This document shows positions 18,802 to 28,050 of a stretch of DNA of 64,000 bases, piece by piece. Origin of the DNA: Clostridiales bacterium (lineage in GTDB: Bacteria; Bacillota; Clostridia; Lachnospirales; Cellulosilyticaceae); contig DYCF01000022.1 of NCBI GenBank assembly GCA_019418225.1, positions 4,823-68,822 on the forward strand, written 5' to 3'. Position 1 is the stretch's first letter. Every line of letters begins with the position of its first letter. The notes below the pieces were generated by a model that was given only the letters and a program-made list of their open reading frames with translations, was not told the DNA's origin and made no database searches. Both the position numbers and the translations under genes were made by a program.

Positions 18802-19356
18802 TTAGTTATTTTTTTCGTATAGTACTTGAATATTATCATTTACATACTCTTTAAGCCAAAGGATGACTTGTGTATTCTGAAGCATTGCCTTTTCTCCCAA
18901 AATTCCCTGTATTTCTAGGGTATCAAGCCTAAAAATTTTATCATCGTATTGATGCTGGTAAATATAGCGAATATGTGGATAGGCTATCATAAGTGTCATA
19001 AGGGTACTTCCTATATCACCTAAAGGTACCCGATCAATGTGGTTATAGCACATTTTAGCTATCACTATAGTTCCTTTACCTTCTTGACTATCAATTTTCA
19101 AATCTCCCACACAAAGCTCACAGCGTTGTGCTAGTAACGGTAATCCCATTCCTACTTTTCTTAATGTTCTACTTGTTACAAAAGGATTAGTCACCTCTTT
19201 TCGCATTGCCTCTGGCATCCCTTTACCATTATCTTGAACCTTAAAATAGAGCCAGTTCGCTTTCACATCTTCTGTAATGCTCATCATCACTTTTGTTGCA
19301 CCTGCACGAATGCTATTTTCTGCAATATCTAAAAGATGTAATGACAAATCCTTCAT
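18802..19356 (-). CDS. HATPase domain ATP-binding protein
   Basis: The 184-residue protein is a stand-alone GHKL ATPase domain. The N box is LHLLDIAENSIRAGAT (about 6-21), G1 is DNGKGMP (about 42-48) and G2 is VGMGLPLL (about 68-75). It lacks a dimerisation/phosphoacceptor domain, so it is not a normal histidine kinase. In Clostridia such short proteins often lie beside hydrogenase or electron-transfer operons; here it sits 140 bases upstream of rnfC and behind the serA terminator. A regulatory (anti-sigma-like) role is possible but not shown. Confidence 0.8.
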   Translation of the reverse strand: MKDLSLHLLDIAENSIRAGATKVMMSITEDVKANWLYFKVQDNGKGMPEAMRKEVTNPFVTSRTLRKVGMGLPLLAQRCELCVGDLKIDSQEGKGTIVIAKMCYNHIDRVPLGDIGSTLMTLMIAYPHIRYIYQHQYDDKIFRLDTLEIQGILGEKAMLQNTQVILWLKEYVNDNIQVLYEKNN

Positions 19357-19381
19357 AAATATCCCCCCATTAGAAATTCAC

Positions 19382-19417
19382 AAAAAATAAGCTATCCTAA
19401 TTTTTAGAATAGCTTAT
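19382..19417 (-). terminator. terminator after serA
   Basis: ATAAGCTATTCTAA and TTAGGATAGCTTAT (minus strand) form a 14-pair stem with one mismatch, followed by TTTTTTG. It closes the serC-serA transcript and separates it from the HATPase gene. Confidence 0.88.
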
Positions 19418-19451
19418 CCCTTATAAGTTCACCTTAGCATCTAGGTTTTAC

Positions 19452-20609
19452 TTATTTTTTTAACACGCGTACCTTAATCATATTTTCAATACCTTGGATT
19501 TTTGCAACTTGCTCATCTGATACAGCGGTATCTGTATCAATTAAAGTATAAGCAAAATCACCACGGCTTCTGTTTGTCATATCTTGAATATTAATACCTG
19601 CCTGTGCAATGATATTTGTAATTTGACCAATCATGGCCGGTGTGTTTTTATGAATAAGTGCAAGACGATAGCTTGCAACCCATGCCATAGAACATGCTGG
19701 TAAGTTAACTGAATTTGTAATATTACCATTTTCTAAGTAATCTCTTACTTCTTTTACAGCCATCATCGCACAGTTATCTTCTGATTCTGTTGTTGAAGCA
19801 CCTAAATGAGGAATTGTAATCACATGGTCATTATTCATCACTTCTTCTACTGGGAAATCTGTGACATATTTAGCCACTTTACCACTTTCAATAGCTGCAA
19901 ATAAATCTTTGTTTTCAACAAGTGTATCTCTTGAGAAGTTAAGAATACGTACACCATCTTTCATCTTTCCAAAAGCATCTGCGTTTAACATATGTTTTGT
20001 AGAATCTAAAAGTGGCACGTGAATTGTAATATAATCTGATTGTGTAAGGAGTTCATCTAAGCTTTTAGCATGCACTACTTCTCTAGAAAGTCCCCAAGCT
20101 GCATCTACAGAAATATATGGATCATGCCCAATAACCTTCATACCAAGTGCAGCAGCTGCATTAGCCACCATGACACCAATCGCACCAAGACCAACAACAC
20201 CAAGTGTTTTACCTAAAATTTCTTGGCCTGCAAAAGCACTTTTACCTTTTTCAACTTGTTTTGCTACATCTGCTTCTAATGTATGCGCCCAATTAATGCC
20301 ACCGATAACATCACGAGAAGATAATAAAAGACCTGCAATAACTAACTCTTTTACGGCGTTAGCATTAGCGCCTGGTGTATTAAATACAGCAATCCCTTTT
20401 TCAGCGCATTCTGTAATTGGAATATTATTAACCCCAGCACCTGCTCTGGCAATAGCTTTAACACTTTCAGGAATTTCCATATCATGCATTTTAGCACTTC
20501 TTACTAAAATCGCATCAGCACCTTCTAATTGTTCGCTTACTGTATAGTTTTCATCTAATAGTGCTAAACCAGTTTTAGAAATCTTATTAAGTGTGTGAAC
20601 TGTATACAT
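19452..20609 (-). CDS. serA: D-3-phosphoglycerate dehydrogenase
   Basis: The 385-residue enzyme oxidises 3-phosphoglycerate to 3-phosphohydroxypyruvate, the first step of serine synthesis. Its NAD-binding fold has LGVVGLGAIGVMVA near residue 133-146, and the catalytic Arg, Glu and His regions of the 2-hydroxyacid dehydrogenase family are present (ILNFSRDTL; IPHLGAST). A C-terminal ACT-like domain (about 315-385) lies where serine feedback can act. It is the short form without the intervening domain. It starts three bases after serC. Confidence 0.93.
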   Translation of the reverse strand: MYTVHTLNKISKTGLALLDENYTVSEQLEGADAILVRSAKMHDMEIPESVKAIARAGAGVNNIPITECAEKGIAVFNTPGANANAVKELVIAGLLLSSRDVIGGINWAHTLEADVAKQVEKGKSAFAGQEILGKTLGVVGLGAIGVMVANAAAALGMKVIGHDPYISVDAAWGLSREVVHAKSLDELLTQSDYITIHVPLLDSTKHMLNADAFGKMKDGVRILNFSRDTLVENKDLFAAIESGKVAKYVTDFPVEEVMNNDHVITIPHLGASTTESEDNCAMMAVKEVRDYLENGNITNSVNLPACSMAWVASYRLALIHKNTPAMIGQITNIIAQAGINIQDMTNRSRGDFAYTLIDTDTAVSDEQVAKIQGIENMIKVRVLKK

Positions 20610-20612
20610 TAA

Positions 20613-21701
20613 TTATGCCTCCTTGTTTTCTGCTTCAAATTTTGTCATGAAATCTACAAGTTTTTGAACACCTTCAAGTGTCATGGCATTATAGATACTT
20701 GCACGCATGCCACCTACACTTCTATGACCTTTTAAGTTAACAAGACCAACTTCTGCTGCTTCTTTAACGAATTTTGCATCAAGATCTGGATTGCCTGTTA
20801 CAAATGTTACATTCATTAATGAACGGTCTTCTTTAGCAGCTGTACCCTTAAAGAGTTCTGAGTTATCAAGATAATCATAAAGAAGCGCTGCTTTTTCACG
20901 ATTTCTCGCTTCAAGTGCTTCTACGCCGCCTTGTGCTTCAATCCAGTCAAACATTAACCCTAACATATAGATACCATATGTTGGTGGTGTATTATACATA
21001 GAACCATTATCTGCCATTAGTTTATAATTAAGCATAGCAGGTACTTTCTCATCAGCATAACCAATAAGATCATTACGAATAATAACAAGTGTTACACCTG
21101 CAGGTCCTAAATTCTTTTGTGCTCCTGCATAAATAAGACCAAATTTAGAAACATCTATTTTTTCTGAAAGAATGCAAGAAGATAAATCTGCCACAAGTGG
21201 CACATCTCCTGTATCTGGGAATTCATTGAATTTTGTACCATAAATTGTGTTGTTACCACAAATATAGAAGTAATCAGCATCCTTTGTAAAGTTTGCTTTG
21301 TCTACTTTTGGAATATAGCTATAGCCATCAGCTTTAGATGAACCTACTACATTAATTTCCCCATATTTTTTAGCTTCTTTAAGTGCTTTAGATGCAAAAG
21401 CACCTGATTCAATATAATCTGCTTTCTTAGAATTTTTAAGTAGATTTAATGGAATCATTGCAAATTGTAGAGAAGCTCCACCTTGTAAAAAGAGTACTGT
21501 ATAGTTATCTGGAATCCCCATTACCTTACGTAATTTAGCCTCTGCCGCTTCAATAATTGCTGCATAAGGTTTAGAGCGATGGCTCATCTCCATTACACTC
21601 ATACCTGTATCTTTATACTCTACAAGCTCTTTTTGTGCTCTTTCTAATACTTCTAGTGGTAATGCTCCAGGTCCTGCTGAAAAATTAAATACGCGCATCA
21701 C
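20613..21701 (-). CDS. serC: phosphoserine aminotransferase
   Basis: The 362-residue class V aminotransferase converts 3-phosphohydroxypyruvate and glutamate to phosphoserine. It begins FNFSAGPGALP, the SerC hallmark, and carries the PLP lysine in LIYAGAQKNLGPAGV (about residue 195), with MSHRSKPY and GHRSVGGMRASIYNA for substrate binding. It forms an operon with serA. No serB was seen in the window. Confidence 0.96.
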   Translation of the reverse strand: MMRVFNFSAGPGALPLEVLERAQKELVEYKDTGMSVMEMSHRSKPYAAIIEAAEAKLRKVMGIPDNYTVLFLQGGASLQFAMIPLNLLKNSKKADYIESGAFASKALKEAKKYGEINVVGSSKADGYSYIPKVDKANFTKDADYFYICGNNTIYGTKFNEFPDTGDVPLVADLSSCILSEKIDVSKFGLIYAGAQKNLGPAGVTLVIIRNDLIGYADEKVPAMLNYKLMADNGSMYNTPPTYGIYMLGLMFDWIEAQGGVEALEARNREKAALLYDYLDNSELFKGTAAKEDRSLMNVTFVTGNPDLDAKFVKEAAEVGLVNLKGHRSVGGMRASIYNAMTLEGVQKLVDFMTKFEAENKEA

Positions 21702-21829
21702 ATTTGCCTCCTATATTTTTCTGTTTATTGTTGTATATTTTATTATATTTTGATATTAGTAAAATTATAGTTACTTTTTATAAATTAGTCAATATTTCAC
21801 AAAACATTTTATTTAGATTTTGGGACAAA

Positions 21830-22765
21830 TTATGACATGGTAGCTACCATAACTGCTTTAATCGTATGCATACGATTCTCCGCTTCGTCGAATACTACTG
21901 AATTTTTACTTTCGAACACGTCCTCTGTCACTTCATAACCTTTAATAGCTGGCAAGCAGTGCATAAAGAGTACATTGGGATTTTCTGTTTTGGCCATAAG
22001 CTGACTGTTTACTTGGTAAGGCTGCAGAAGGGTAATACGTTCTTTCGCCTTATCTTCTTCCCCCATTGAGAACCATACATCTGTATAAATAACATCTGCA
22101 CCTTTTACTGCCTCTAAATCACTTGTAATCGTAACTGTGGCACCGCTCTCCTTAGCATAACCTTCACAAATAGCTACATGGTCCTTATCTGGCCATAACG
22201 CTTCTGGTGCTAAAATGACAATGTCTACACCCATTTTCGCACATCCAATAAGTAAACTATTAGCCATATTAAATCGCCCATCCCCTAAAAAAACAAACTT
22301 CTTACCTTTTAAACTTCCTAAATGCTCTTTCATTGTCATAAGATCTGCTAAAATTTGTGTAGGATGATAAAGATCTGTTAGGCCATTATAAACAGGTACC
22401 CCACTATATTTTGCAAGATCTGAAACAACTTCCTGTGAAAAACCACGAAATTCAATAGCATCAAAGAAACGGCCAAGTACACGTGCCGTATCAGCTACAC
22501 TTTCTTTATGCCCCAGTTGAATATCATCTTTTCCTAAGTATTCAGGAAAGGCACCTTCGTCATTACAAGCTACCGTAAAAGCACAACGTGTACGTGTAGA
22601 AGGTTTCTCAAAAATAAGAGCTACATTTTTACCAGCTAAAAGATTACCCTTAATTCCCATTCTCTTCTTAGCTTTAAGCTCCTGCGCTAAATCTAATAAA
22701 TATCCAATTTGTTCTGGTGTGAAATCATGTAATGTGAGTAATGATTTTCCTTTTAATCCAAACAT
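21830..22765 (-). CDS. argF: ornithine carbamoyltransferase
   Basis: The 311-residue enzyme forms citrulline from ornithine and carbamoyl phosphate. The carbamoyl phosphate motif STRTRCAF is near residue 56, the FRGF and HPTQ motifs follow, the ornithine SMG loop is WFSMGEE, and MHCLPA near residue 270 supplies the catalytic cysteine. A GGAGG precedes the ATG. ArgR-like boxes upstream fit arginine control. Confidence 0.96.
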   Translation of the reverse strand: MFGLKGKSLLTLHDFTPEQIGYLLDLAQELKAKKRMGIKGNLLAGKNVALIFEKPSTRTRCAFTVACNDEGAFPEYLGKDDIQLGHKESVADTARVLGRFFDAIEFRGFSQEVVSDLAKYSGVPVYNGLTDLYHPTQILADLMTMKEHLGSLKGKKFVFLGDGRFNMANSLLIGCAKMGVDIVILAPEALWPDKDHVAICEGYAKESGATVTITSDLEAVKGADVIYTDVWFSMGEEDKAKERITLLQPYQVNSQLMAKTENPNVLFMHCLPAIKGYEVTEDVFESKNSVVFDEAENRMHTIKAVMVATMS

Positions 22766-22795
22766 AAGTTTACCTCCTGTATAATTATAAATTTA

Positions 22796-22813
22796 CATGA
22801 ATTTTTATTAATT
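22796..22813 (-). promoter_or_regulatory. candidate ArgR (ARG box) operator upstream of argF
   Basis: On the minus strand AATTAATAAAAATTCATG resembles the ARG box consensus built around TGAATAAAAATTCA, and a second imperfect palindrome, TGTATAATTGTATA, lies just upstream. Tandem boxes about 30-60 bases before the argF start are the expected arrangement for an ArgR/AhrC hexamer. AT-rich sequence makes chance matches possible. Confidence 0.5.
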
Positions 22814-22888
22814 ATTATACAATTATACATGAGTAAAATATAAAAAACAATAATATTTCTTTATTTTTTATATTTTATTTAAAAACTC

Positions 22889-22925
22889 AAAACAGTAGTT
22901 CTAAATTCTAGAGTCCTACTGTTTT
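22889..22925. terminator. orphan hairpin, possible terminator
   Basis: AAAACAGTAG and CTACTGTTTT form a ten-pair stem with T-rich flanks on either strand. No gene ends next to it, so it may be a backup terminator or the end of a short untranslated transcript. Confidence 0.45.
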
Positions 22926-23157
22926 TCTATTCCCCTTTAAAATGCTTAAGACAAAATATTAAACCTACTAATCTTGCATCACAATATGTTCTATACAGCT
23001 TGACATATGTAATAGCTTATCTACAAAAAGTTATGCATAAAAACTAAATGGGCAATTTCATACTTTACCCCTATTTTTTAATAAACCTCTCTCATCACTG
23101 CTTATTCTGCTGTTTCTCCCATATGTACACCCCCACCTATAGAATAAAAAATATCTG

Positions 23158-23207
23158 CAAAAAAGCAGTAATGCATTTTTATACTAAAATACTTACTGCT
23201 TTTTTTC
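23158..23207 (-). terminator. terminator after the GNAT gene
   Basis: AAAAGCAGTAA and TTACTGCTTTTTTT form an 11-pair stem with a T run, about 15 bases beyond the acetyltransferase stop codon. It can act in both directions. Confidence 0.75.
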
Positions 23208-23221
23208 TTAGCCAAACTATA

Positions 23222-23731
23222 TTATATTGTCAGTAGCATATCATACCAAACAGCTCCACCATGCACTGAAGCAGATACACCTAAATTTTTATAGCCAAAT
23301 CGTTCATAGAAAGGAAGTAACGTCTCCTTACATGTTAAAATAACACCTTTTCGCTGATCATCTTTTCCTTTCGTAATCATTTGCTGCATGAGCAAACTTC
23401 CTATACCACAGTGACCATATGCTGGATGCACAGCTAAACTATAGATTGCCTGATAATGTCCAAGTGGGTTATGCAACCTAGCTTCTTCAAAAAGCTCATC
23501 ATATATTCTTTCTTCATTAATAACTGCCCCATTAATGAAGCCAATTACTTCATCTTTATAAGTCGCTACAAAGAAATGTGTTTTGAAAGCTTCTATTCTT
23601 GTAGCAATAGCGCGCTTAGACGCTGCTTCTGCTGATGGAAAACATGTAGCTTCCACTGCTACTACTGCTTCTAAATCCGCCTCTCTGACTTGTCGTATAA
23701 TGATTTCATTTATCTTTTTTGCATTATTCAC
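23222..23731 (-). CDS. GNAT family N-acetyltransferase
   Basis: The chosen start is GTG (VNNAKKINEI) because AAGGAG lies eight bases ahead of it; upstream in-frame codons lack a ribosome-binding site. The 169-residue protein has the GNAT fold, with the acetyl-CoA loop in YSLAVHPAYGHCGIGSLLMQ (Q/R-x-x-G-x-G/A type, here HCGIGS) and the C-terminal YERFGYKNLGVS. It resembles AANAT/serotonin acetyltransferase-like bacterial proteins, but the substrate cannot be assigned. Confidence 0.82.
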   Translation of the reverse strand: MNNAKKINEIIIRQVREADLEAVVAVEATCFPSAEAASKRAIATRIEAFKTHFFVATYKDEVIGFINGAVINEERIYDELFEEARLHNPLGHYQAIYSLAVHPAYGHCGIGSLLMQQMITKGKDDQRKGVILTCKETLLPFYERFGYKNLGVSASVHGGAVWYDMLLTI

Positions 23732-23853
23732 GTTATGTCTCCTTATCCAAATATGTCTTTTTATTTTATATGAAAACACAAAATATTTAAACTCATTAAA
23801 ATATTTCAATTATAAATTATACCATAGTTCCTTTTGCTTTCAAAAATGGTGTA

Positions 23854-25065
23854 TTAATCATAGTATAATAAGCCTGAAAATGATTCCCCAACATTATAGG
23901 CCCAACCTATCTCACCTGATGACAATTGTAGCTTGTACCACCCGGTGTGATCTATGGCTAAAATTATTACACTTGTCGTTTCTGGACAAATCTGACTTTG
24001 ACTACTAAAATCCTGTTTTTCATAAACAGTGATTGATGAATTTACAAATGCAGGCTTATGCATTTCATAATAAGGTGTTACCACCTTTTGAAGTTTATGT
24101 TTTTCATTTAAAATATAATCACAGTTATAGCAATCTGTTCCAACATCATCATTTCTTTCTAAAGCATGTAAAATACCATCCGAAATATAGTTACGTGCCC
24201 ATGTATCATTAATATGACCTTCTACAGCCCCCATAAAAATGCCTTTTCCTTGATTATAGGTAAAAAAATAATCAACAGGGTCGCTACTTGATCCCATATC
24301 ATAAATAACTAATTCTTTATACGCATCTTTCGGGTTAATATCTACAAGCCAAATTTGTGATACAAAAAAAACCTCTAATGTTTTAACTTTTTTGCCGTCA
24401 ATCATCAATGTCATCTTATTATAATCTCCCCCGGCTTCTAATGGTTTACAAAAATACTTAATTTGCTCTACTTTGCCATCTCCATTTAAATCTATGCTAA
24501 AGGGACTATTAGCCTCATAAACTACAGTATCACAATAAAGTCTTTGTGCTGTACTTTGTACCTGCATCTGATCTTTTTCTTCTCTTAATACTTTTTCCCA
24601 CCAATCAAGTAATGCTACATTATACTGCTCAGTCTCATTTAATTGAACCTGCGAAATCTCTTTATCTTTATTATACCATATCTTATTTTCAAAATATCTT
24701 GTATAGTTAGGGTCCGTTATTATCCCACCATGCCTTGCATAAATTTCATATTTTCCAATGCATGTCATTGTAATATTCCAATTTAACGCATAACTTTCTA
24801 TCTTTTCTATATGACTATTAGGATACAAATAACTTGTTTTATCTTCAAGATAAATATTCGTTTCTTCTTCTTCCCATTTTTGATTTTCTATCTCTTCATT
24901 ATATTTTTCTTCTTCTGCTATTTCTTGTGCTTGGGCTGCTGTAATAATTTTTCCCTGTTGATTCCAATTTGCAGCACCATATATATTCATGCCTAAAATT
25001 GAAATTCCCACTATTACGCCTAAACATATGGTCTGAATCCTTTTTAATCTGCACCACTTTTTCAT
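23854..25065 (-). CDS. exported YARHG domain protein with C-terminal SH3-like domain
   Basis: The ATG (MKKWCRLKRI) is preceded by GGGGGA; a start five codons earlier would cover that site. The 403-residue protein has a signal peptide or anchor (about 5-30), a Glu-rich linker, then a YARHG domain (YEIYARHGG near residue 105, followed by TRYFENKIWY). The middle has SIDLNGDGKVEQIKYF, resembling calcium-loop/FG-GAP type segments, and the last 60 residues resemble a bacterial SH3 domain (TGWYKLQLSSGEIGWAY). YARHG domains occur in extracellular Firmicute proteins; the role is probably at the cell wall. Confidence 0.75.
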   Translation of the reverse strand: MKKWCRLKRIQTICLGVIVGISILGMNIYGAANWNQQGKIITAAQAQEIAEEEKYNEEIENQKWEEEETNIYLEDKTSYLYPNSHIEKIESYALNWNITMTCIGKYEIYARHGGIITDPNYTRYFENKIWYNKDKEISQVQLNETEQYNVALLDWWEKVLREEKDQMQVQSTAQRLYCDTVVYEANSPFSIDLNGDGKVEQIKYFCKPLEAGGDYNKMTLMIDGKKVKTLEVFFVSQIWLVDINPKDAYKELVIYDMGSSSDPVDYFFTYNQGKGIFMGAVEGHINDTWARNYISDGILHALERNDDVGTDCYNCDYILNEKHKLQKVVTPYYEMHKPAFVNSSITVYEKQDFSSQSQICPETTSVIILAIDHTGWYKLQLSSGEIGWAYNVGESFSGLLYYD

Positions 25066-25199
25066 TTCACATTCCCCCATTTGTTAAAATCATTAATATA
25101 TATGATAGCTATTAATTATTCATTACCTCTATATTACAACTTTATTATAGAAAATCCCCAAAGTCTTTATATTATGCTTTTTAGTATCTACTCTTACTT

Positions 25200-25250
25200 A
25201 ACTAAAAAACACCCAAGATATCCTCTAATATCCTAGGTGTTTTTTAGTTA
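25200..25250 (-). terminator. terminator after the HAD phosphatase gene
   Basis: AACTAAAAAACACC and GGTGTTTTTTAGTT form a long stem with further pairing towards the loop (ATATCC/GGATAT-like), about ten bases past the stop codon. Confidence 0.8.
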
Positions 25251-25259
25251 AGCTATCTT

Positions 25260-25919
25260 CTAAAATGCTATACTTTTTTCAAATACTCTTCTAACCGACT
25301 TATAATCTTCAAAGTAAGCATCTGCTAAAACTTTTAATTTATTAATTGTTTCTTCTTTCGTACTATCTTGAATCGCCCAAACAGTCATGCCTGCTGCTTT
25401 CCCCGCCTTTACGCCATTTGGCATATCTTCTAAAACTAAGCAATTTTTAGGATTCATACCTAATCTTCTAGCCGTTTCAAGGTAAATAGCAGGATTAGGT
25501 TTTCCTACCTCCACCATGCATGAAGTGCAAATCACATCAAAATAACTTCTTATCCCTAAATGTAGTAAGGCCTTCTCAGTCATTTCTATACTATTACTTG
25601 TAGCAACTCCTATTTTTATATGTGCCTTAGAAAGCATTTCTAAAAATGCTAGTACATCTTCTTTAAGTCTTACTTGCTTTGTATAGAGTGCTTCACCCAT
25701 AGCATTCCAAGTTGCTTTAATCTCTTCTACGGTCTGCGGCAAATGAAAACGTTCCTTGAAATACTTGGCAATTTCTGTAAAACTTTTGCCTTCTAATTCA
25801 TCTAAATTATCGGGTACCTTTAATCCATATTGTCCAAGATAAGCGACTGTTACTTGTGGCCATACCCAGCTAGAATGAATTAAGGTACCATCTAGATCAA
25901 ATAGGACTGCTTCAATCAT
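25260..25919 (-). CDS. HAD superfamily hydrolase, phosphoglucomutase/phosphatase-like
   Basis: The 219-residue protein has the HAD motifs in order: DLDGTLIHS (8-16), motif II VATSNS (about 102), motif III lysine in VGKPNPAIYLE (about 140) and LVLEDMPNGVKAGKAAGM (about 160). The helical cap between residues 20 and 85 marks the beta-phosphoglucomutase-like subgroup. The substrate is unknown; sugar phosphates are likely. It follows the pseudouridine synthase gene by two bases. Confidence 0.85.
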   Translation of the reverse strand: MIEAVLFDLDGTLIHSSWVWPQVTVAYLGQYGLKVPDNLDELEGKSFTEIAKYFKERFHLPQTVEEIKATWNAMGEALYTKQVRLKEDVLAFLEMLSKAHIKIGVATSNSIEMTEKALLHLGIRSYFDVICTSCMVEVGKPNPAIYLETARRLGMNPKNCLVLEDMPNGVKAGKAAGMTVWAIQDSTKEETINKLKVLADAYFEDYKSVRRVFEKSIAF

Positions 25920-25921
25920 GA

Positions 25922-26644
25922 TTATACTTCTCCTTTAAGCTGCATCAACTCTTCTTTCGTAAGCTGACGATATTCTCCAAGTGCTAAATCTTCTGGCAAA
26001 CTAAAGTTACCCATTTTAATACGTTTAAGGTATACGACTTCCTTGCCGATAGCTTGCACCATACGTTTAACCTGATGAAATTTGCCTTCTTTAATTGTCA
26101 CATAAATCTCAGATTCTTCACCACTTGTAATGATTTCAAGTTTACCTGGTGCAAAAACTGTACCATCTTCTAAAGTCATGCCTGTTGCAAAAGCATCACA
26201 GTCTTCTGGCATAACCGCTCCTTTTACACGTGCATAATAAACTTTGTCCACATGCTTTTTAGGTGAAAGTAATTCATGGGTTGTTTTCCCATCATTAGTT
26301 AAGACTAAAAGACCTTCTGTATCTTTATCTAGCCTTCCTACTGGTGCTACATCCTTGTTACGGTCTTCTTCATCTAATAAATCCACTACTGTTGGCAGTT
26401 TTTTATCTTCTGTTGCTGTAATGTAACCTGCTGGTTTATGCAAAATAAAATAATAAAATTCCTGATAATCCATAATGCGCCCACCAATTTTAACGATAGC
26501 TTTTTCTGGATCAATACTTGTTTCTGGCTTTTGTACCACCACATCATCTACTTGTACTTTTTTACTTTTAATTAATTTTTGTACTGTACTTCTTGTGCCA
26601 TATCCCACATGAACTAAGTACTTATCAAGTCTCATCTTTGCCAT
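25922..26644 (-). CDS. RsuA/RluB family pseudouridine synthase
   Basis: The ATG of MAKMRLDKYL follows GGAG by eight bases and is preferred to a TTG four codons earlier. The protein of 240 residues has an S4 RNA-binding domain (about 4-60) and a catalytic domain with GRLDKDTEGLLVLTNDG (Asp nucleophile, about residue 100). It isomerises uridine in rRNA; the length suits RsuA-type (16S) or RluE/RluB-type (23S) enzymes, and the exact site is not readable from sequence. Confidence 0.9.
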   Translation of the reverse strand: MAKMRLDKYLVHVGYGTRSTVQKLIKSKKVQVDDVVVQKPETSIDPEKAIVKIGGRIMDYQEFYYFILHKPAGYITATEDKKLPTVVDLLDEEDRNKDVAPVGRLDKDTEGLLVLTNDGKTTHELLSPKKHVDKVYYARVKGAVMPEDCDAFATGMTLEDGTVFAPGKLEIITSGEESEIYVTIKEGKFHQVKRMVQAIGKEVVYLKRIKMGNFSLPEDLALGEYRQLTKEELMQLKGEV

Positions 26645-26679
26645 TTTTCGCTCCAATTAAAATATTTTTTTAACTTTCA

Positions 26680-28050
26680 TTAGCCCATCATACGCCAAGA
26701 TGCTGGATACTGATTCTTTAACATATTATTTTGTGCTTTTACCCAGCCTAAAGGATAACCTTGCATACATACAATATGCCATCCTTTTGTTGCTTCTATA
26801 AGCAATGTTTCCCCCTTTAAATAACGTTTCACCATTTCTTCATCTTCACCAATTTCAATAACTCTCTTAAACATCTCTTTAGGATAGGCTAAAACCATTG
26901 CCTGCGAAGGTTCAAAACGCTTACTTTTAATCTCACCTAGATAAAGTCCTGAACGTATTGCTCGAATCCCACTAAGATCTGGTGCTTCTTCTGGTAAAAT
27001 ATAAAGCTTTCCTTTTATTTCTTCCACTGAAGTATTTAAATCAATATACGTATGGGCCTCAATAAATTCTGCTGCTTCTTTATAATCCTTGATACATTTG
27101 CGACATTTAACCTGTGGCACACTTCCTTCACCTTCACCATGACGTTGAAGGAGACATACGAAATGTCCTTCACCTTCCATATGGTGTGGCCATAATCTAA
27201 GGGCACCTTTAAGTTCCTCTTTACCGCCACCTGGTACCCATTCTGGACATCCATTTGAAATACCACCTACACCTTTTAATGGTACAATACTAAAGTCCGG
27301 ATTATTTTCTAAAAAGTTTTGAATCATACATTCGTCTTCCTCAGGTGAAAACGTACAGGTCGAATATAAAATCATCCCATTTGGCTTTAGCATTTTTACC
27401 ACATTTTCTAAAATGCATTTTTGAAGATTACAGCAATGTTCTACGCCATGCGTTTCCCAGCTTTTAATAGCATCTTCACTTTTACGGAACATACCTTCTC
27501 CCGAACAAGGCGCATCAATTAAAATCTTATCAAAGTAATTCACCCACTTACTTGCAAGCTTCGGTGTATCTTCACTCGTTACAATAATATTTCTGGCTCC
27601 CCAGTTTTCTAGATTCTTAAGCAGTGCTCTCGCACGAGATGCACTAATATCATTGGATACAAGAACGCCGCTTTGACCCAGTTTAGCAGCAAGCTGTGTC
27701 GACTTCCCACCTGGTGCAGCACAAAGGTCTAGCACTTTATCCCCTTCTTCAATTGGCATATAGGCACCTGGTGACATGGCACTTGGTTCTTGAATGTAAT
27801 AAAGCCCTGCATAATAATAAGGATGCTTTCCTGGTTTTTCATCACTGCCATAATAAAAACCTTCCTTACACCAAGGCACATTTTTCACTTCCTTAAAAGG
27901 ATTGATTTTCTCCCATTCTTCTAAGCTAATCTTAAGGGTATTAATACGAAAACCTTGATATTTAGGCAAATCATAAGATGCCAAATAAGCATCGTATTCC
28001 TCTTTTAATAAGACTTTCATTTTATTTTCAAAGCTAACTGGTAATTTCAT
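26680..28050 (-). CDS. RsmF/RsmB-type rRNA (cytosine-C5) methyltransferase
   Basis: The 456-residue enzyme has the SAM motif VLDLCAAPGGKSTQLA (about 107-122), the catalytic cysteines in DAPCSGEGMFRK (about 180) and YSTCTFSPEEDE (about 230), and a C-terminal RsmF-like extension with a PUA-like end (about 300-456, PLGWVKAQNNMLKNQYPASWR). NOL1/NOP2/Sun family enzymes methylate cytosine in 16S rRNA. Its start overlaps the phosphoesterase stop (ATGA), so the pair are co-translated. Confidence 0.92.
   Translation of the reverse strand: MKLPVSFENKMKVLLKEEYDAYLASYDLPKYQGFRINTLKISLEEWEKINPFKEVKNVPWCKEGFYYGSDEKPGKHPYYYAGLYYIQEPSAMSPGAYMPIEEGDKVLDLCAAPGGKSTQLAAKLGQSGVLVSNDISASRARALLKNLENWGARNIIVTSEDTPKLASKWVNYFDKILIDAPCSGEGMFRKSEDAIKSWETHGVEHCCNLQKCILENVVKMLKPNGMILYSTCTFSPEEDECMIQNFLENNPDFSIVPLKGVGGISNGCPEWVPGGGKEELKGALRLWPHHMEGEGHFVCLLQRHGEGEGSVPQVKCRKCIKDYKEAAEFIEAHTYIDLNTSVEEIKGKLYILPEEAPDLSGIRAIRSGLYLGEIKSKRFEPSQAMVLAYPKEMFKRVIEIGEDEEMVKRYLKGETLLIEATKGWHIVCMQGYPLGWVKAQNNMLKNQYPASWRMMG

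Larger units (their letters stand above)
22766..23221. other. intergenic region between argF and the GNAT gene
   Basis: Apart from the ARG-box candidates and two hairpins listed separately, nothing convincing is seen in these 456 bases. Short open frames here are unlike proteins and lack ribosome-binding sites. Confidence 0.5.

Noticed and set aside
23048..23236. Plus-strand open frame of 62 codons
   Set aside because: No ribosome-binding site, odd Cys/His-rich composition, and it runs through the terminator hairpin.
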